Assembly: GCA_021324885.1 (NCBI GenBank)
Contig: JAJPIF010000023.1
Coordinates: 143,851 to 207,850 of the forward strand
Reading direction: 5' to 3'
From: Pseudomonadota bacterium
GTDB taxonomy: Bacteria; Desulfobacterota; Binatia; Binatales; Binataceae
DNA: 64,000 nt
Both the position numbers and the translations under genes were made by a program. Shown here piece by piece: positions 63,728 to 64,000 of the stretch; within the stretch, counting starts at the first letter, position 1; each line of letters begins with the position of its first letter. Below the pieces are notes generated by a model. The model was given only the letters and a program-made list of their open reading frames with translations, did not search any database and had not been told where the DNA came from.

Positions 63728-64000
63728 CTATTTCGCACTCTGAGCGGTTTGGAGATGGCGGAAAATCATCCCGGCGTCGGGCTTGAGCGCCTCCTTGATT
63801 TCCTCCGGCGTGGGCCACCATTCGGGCCGCTCGATTTCGGTGACGCGCTCGCGGATGAAGGTCGCGGGCTCCTTGATGTTGTAAAGCCGACGCGCGTTGC
63901 CGCCCAGCATCTTGGCCTGATCCGCGACCGGCAGTTCGCACTTGCGCATCGTCTCGATCGCGCGCCAGGCGTCGTCGCCGTCATGATGATACACGTCGGA
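63728..64000 (-). CDS. Amidohydrolase-2 family protein, C-terminal part (cut by window edge)
   Basis: The frame is open to the right edge, so only about 90 C-terminal residues are seen. They read SDVYHHDGDDAWRAIETMRK, with the Asp of the S-D motif, then LPVADQAKMLGGNARRLYNI, the typical C-terminal G-N-A-x-R-x-Y of the amidohydrolase-2 family. The end is basic and soluble. It is upstream of and coupled to the Arg380 paralogue. Only the C-terminus is available, so the metal His residues cannot be checked. Confidence 0.85.
   Translation of the reverse strand, partial: SDVYHHDGDDAWRAIETMRKCELPVADQAKMLGGNARRLYNIKEPATFIRERVTEIERPEWWPTPEEIKEALKPDAGMIFRHLQTAQSAK

Overview
This GC-rich 64 kb window looks like a chromosomal segment of an uncultured bacterium with a Gram-negative envelope. 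Envelope evidence is an OmpA-family lipoprotein, a GspC-like type II secretion subunit and several lipobox or signal-peptide proteins. The order rimP-nusA-ylxR-infB-DUF503-rbfA-truB-rpsO-pnp-M16 peptidase-dut is typical of deltaproteobacteria-like lineages. Combined with many amidohydrolase-2 family metallohydrolases, a DUF1329 protein, a P450, VOC and carboxymuconolactone-decarboxylase-like proteins, it suggests a member of the Binatota (Candidatus Binatia) or a related soil or groundwater lineage. That placement is inference from gene content, not from a search. I saw no rRNA, tRNA, CRISPR array, prophage or insertion sequence.

Layout. 1-8.8 kb: the N-terminal part of an ABC-F ATPase, a small unknown protein, an alpha/beta hydrolase, two exported small proteins, an acyl-CoA dehydrogenase, a short GH57/DUF3536-like glycosidase and acetyl-CoA synthetase. 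9.1-20.8 kb: a long co-directional translation/RNA operon from rimP to pnp, followed by an M16 peptidase and dut, with a promoter and rimP-leader-like hairpin at its head. 20.9-28.9 kb: purine synthesis, with purB and then purC-purS-purQ-purL-purF, the last four overlapping or abutting, followed by a cysteine-cluster protein. 29-32.6 kb, minus strand: gshA-gspC-dacF-like. 32.7-42.8 kb: glpK, an OB-fold-like small protein, a CMD-VOC pair, katG divergent from a PerR/Fur regulator, uvrB and an OmpA-like lipoprotein.

42.9-64 kb is an accessory, mostly catabolic region broken only by the ribosomal pair rplU-rpmA. It holds five amidohydrolase-superfamily genes, two SDRs, an iron-ADH-like dehydrogenase, a SnoaL-like protein, an enoyl-CoA hydratase, an SGNH hydrolase, an HpcH/HpaI aldolase, a D-2-hydroxyacid dehydrogenase, a cytochrome P450, a hybrid sensor kinase and a DUF1329 exported protein. 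Together they look like machinery for oxidising, hydrolysing and cleaving an organic (perhaps aromatic or alicyclic) substrate to CoA esters. The substrate cannot be read from the sequence. Best candidates for new biology are the adjacent amidohydrolases at the right edge, one with an Arg where the conserved metal-site Asp belongs; a hairpin leader shared by two SDR genes; an orphan terminator behind a structured spacer upstream of the OmpA-like gene; and the overlapping divergent promoters of katG and perR.
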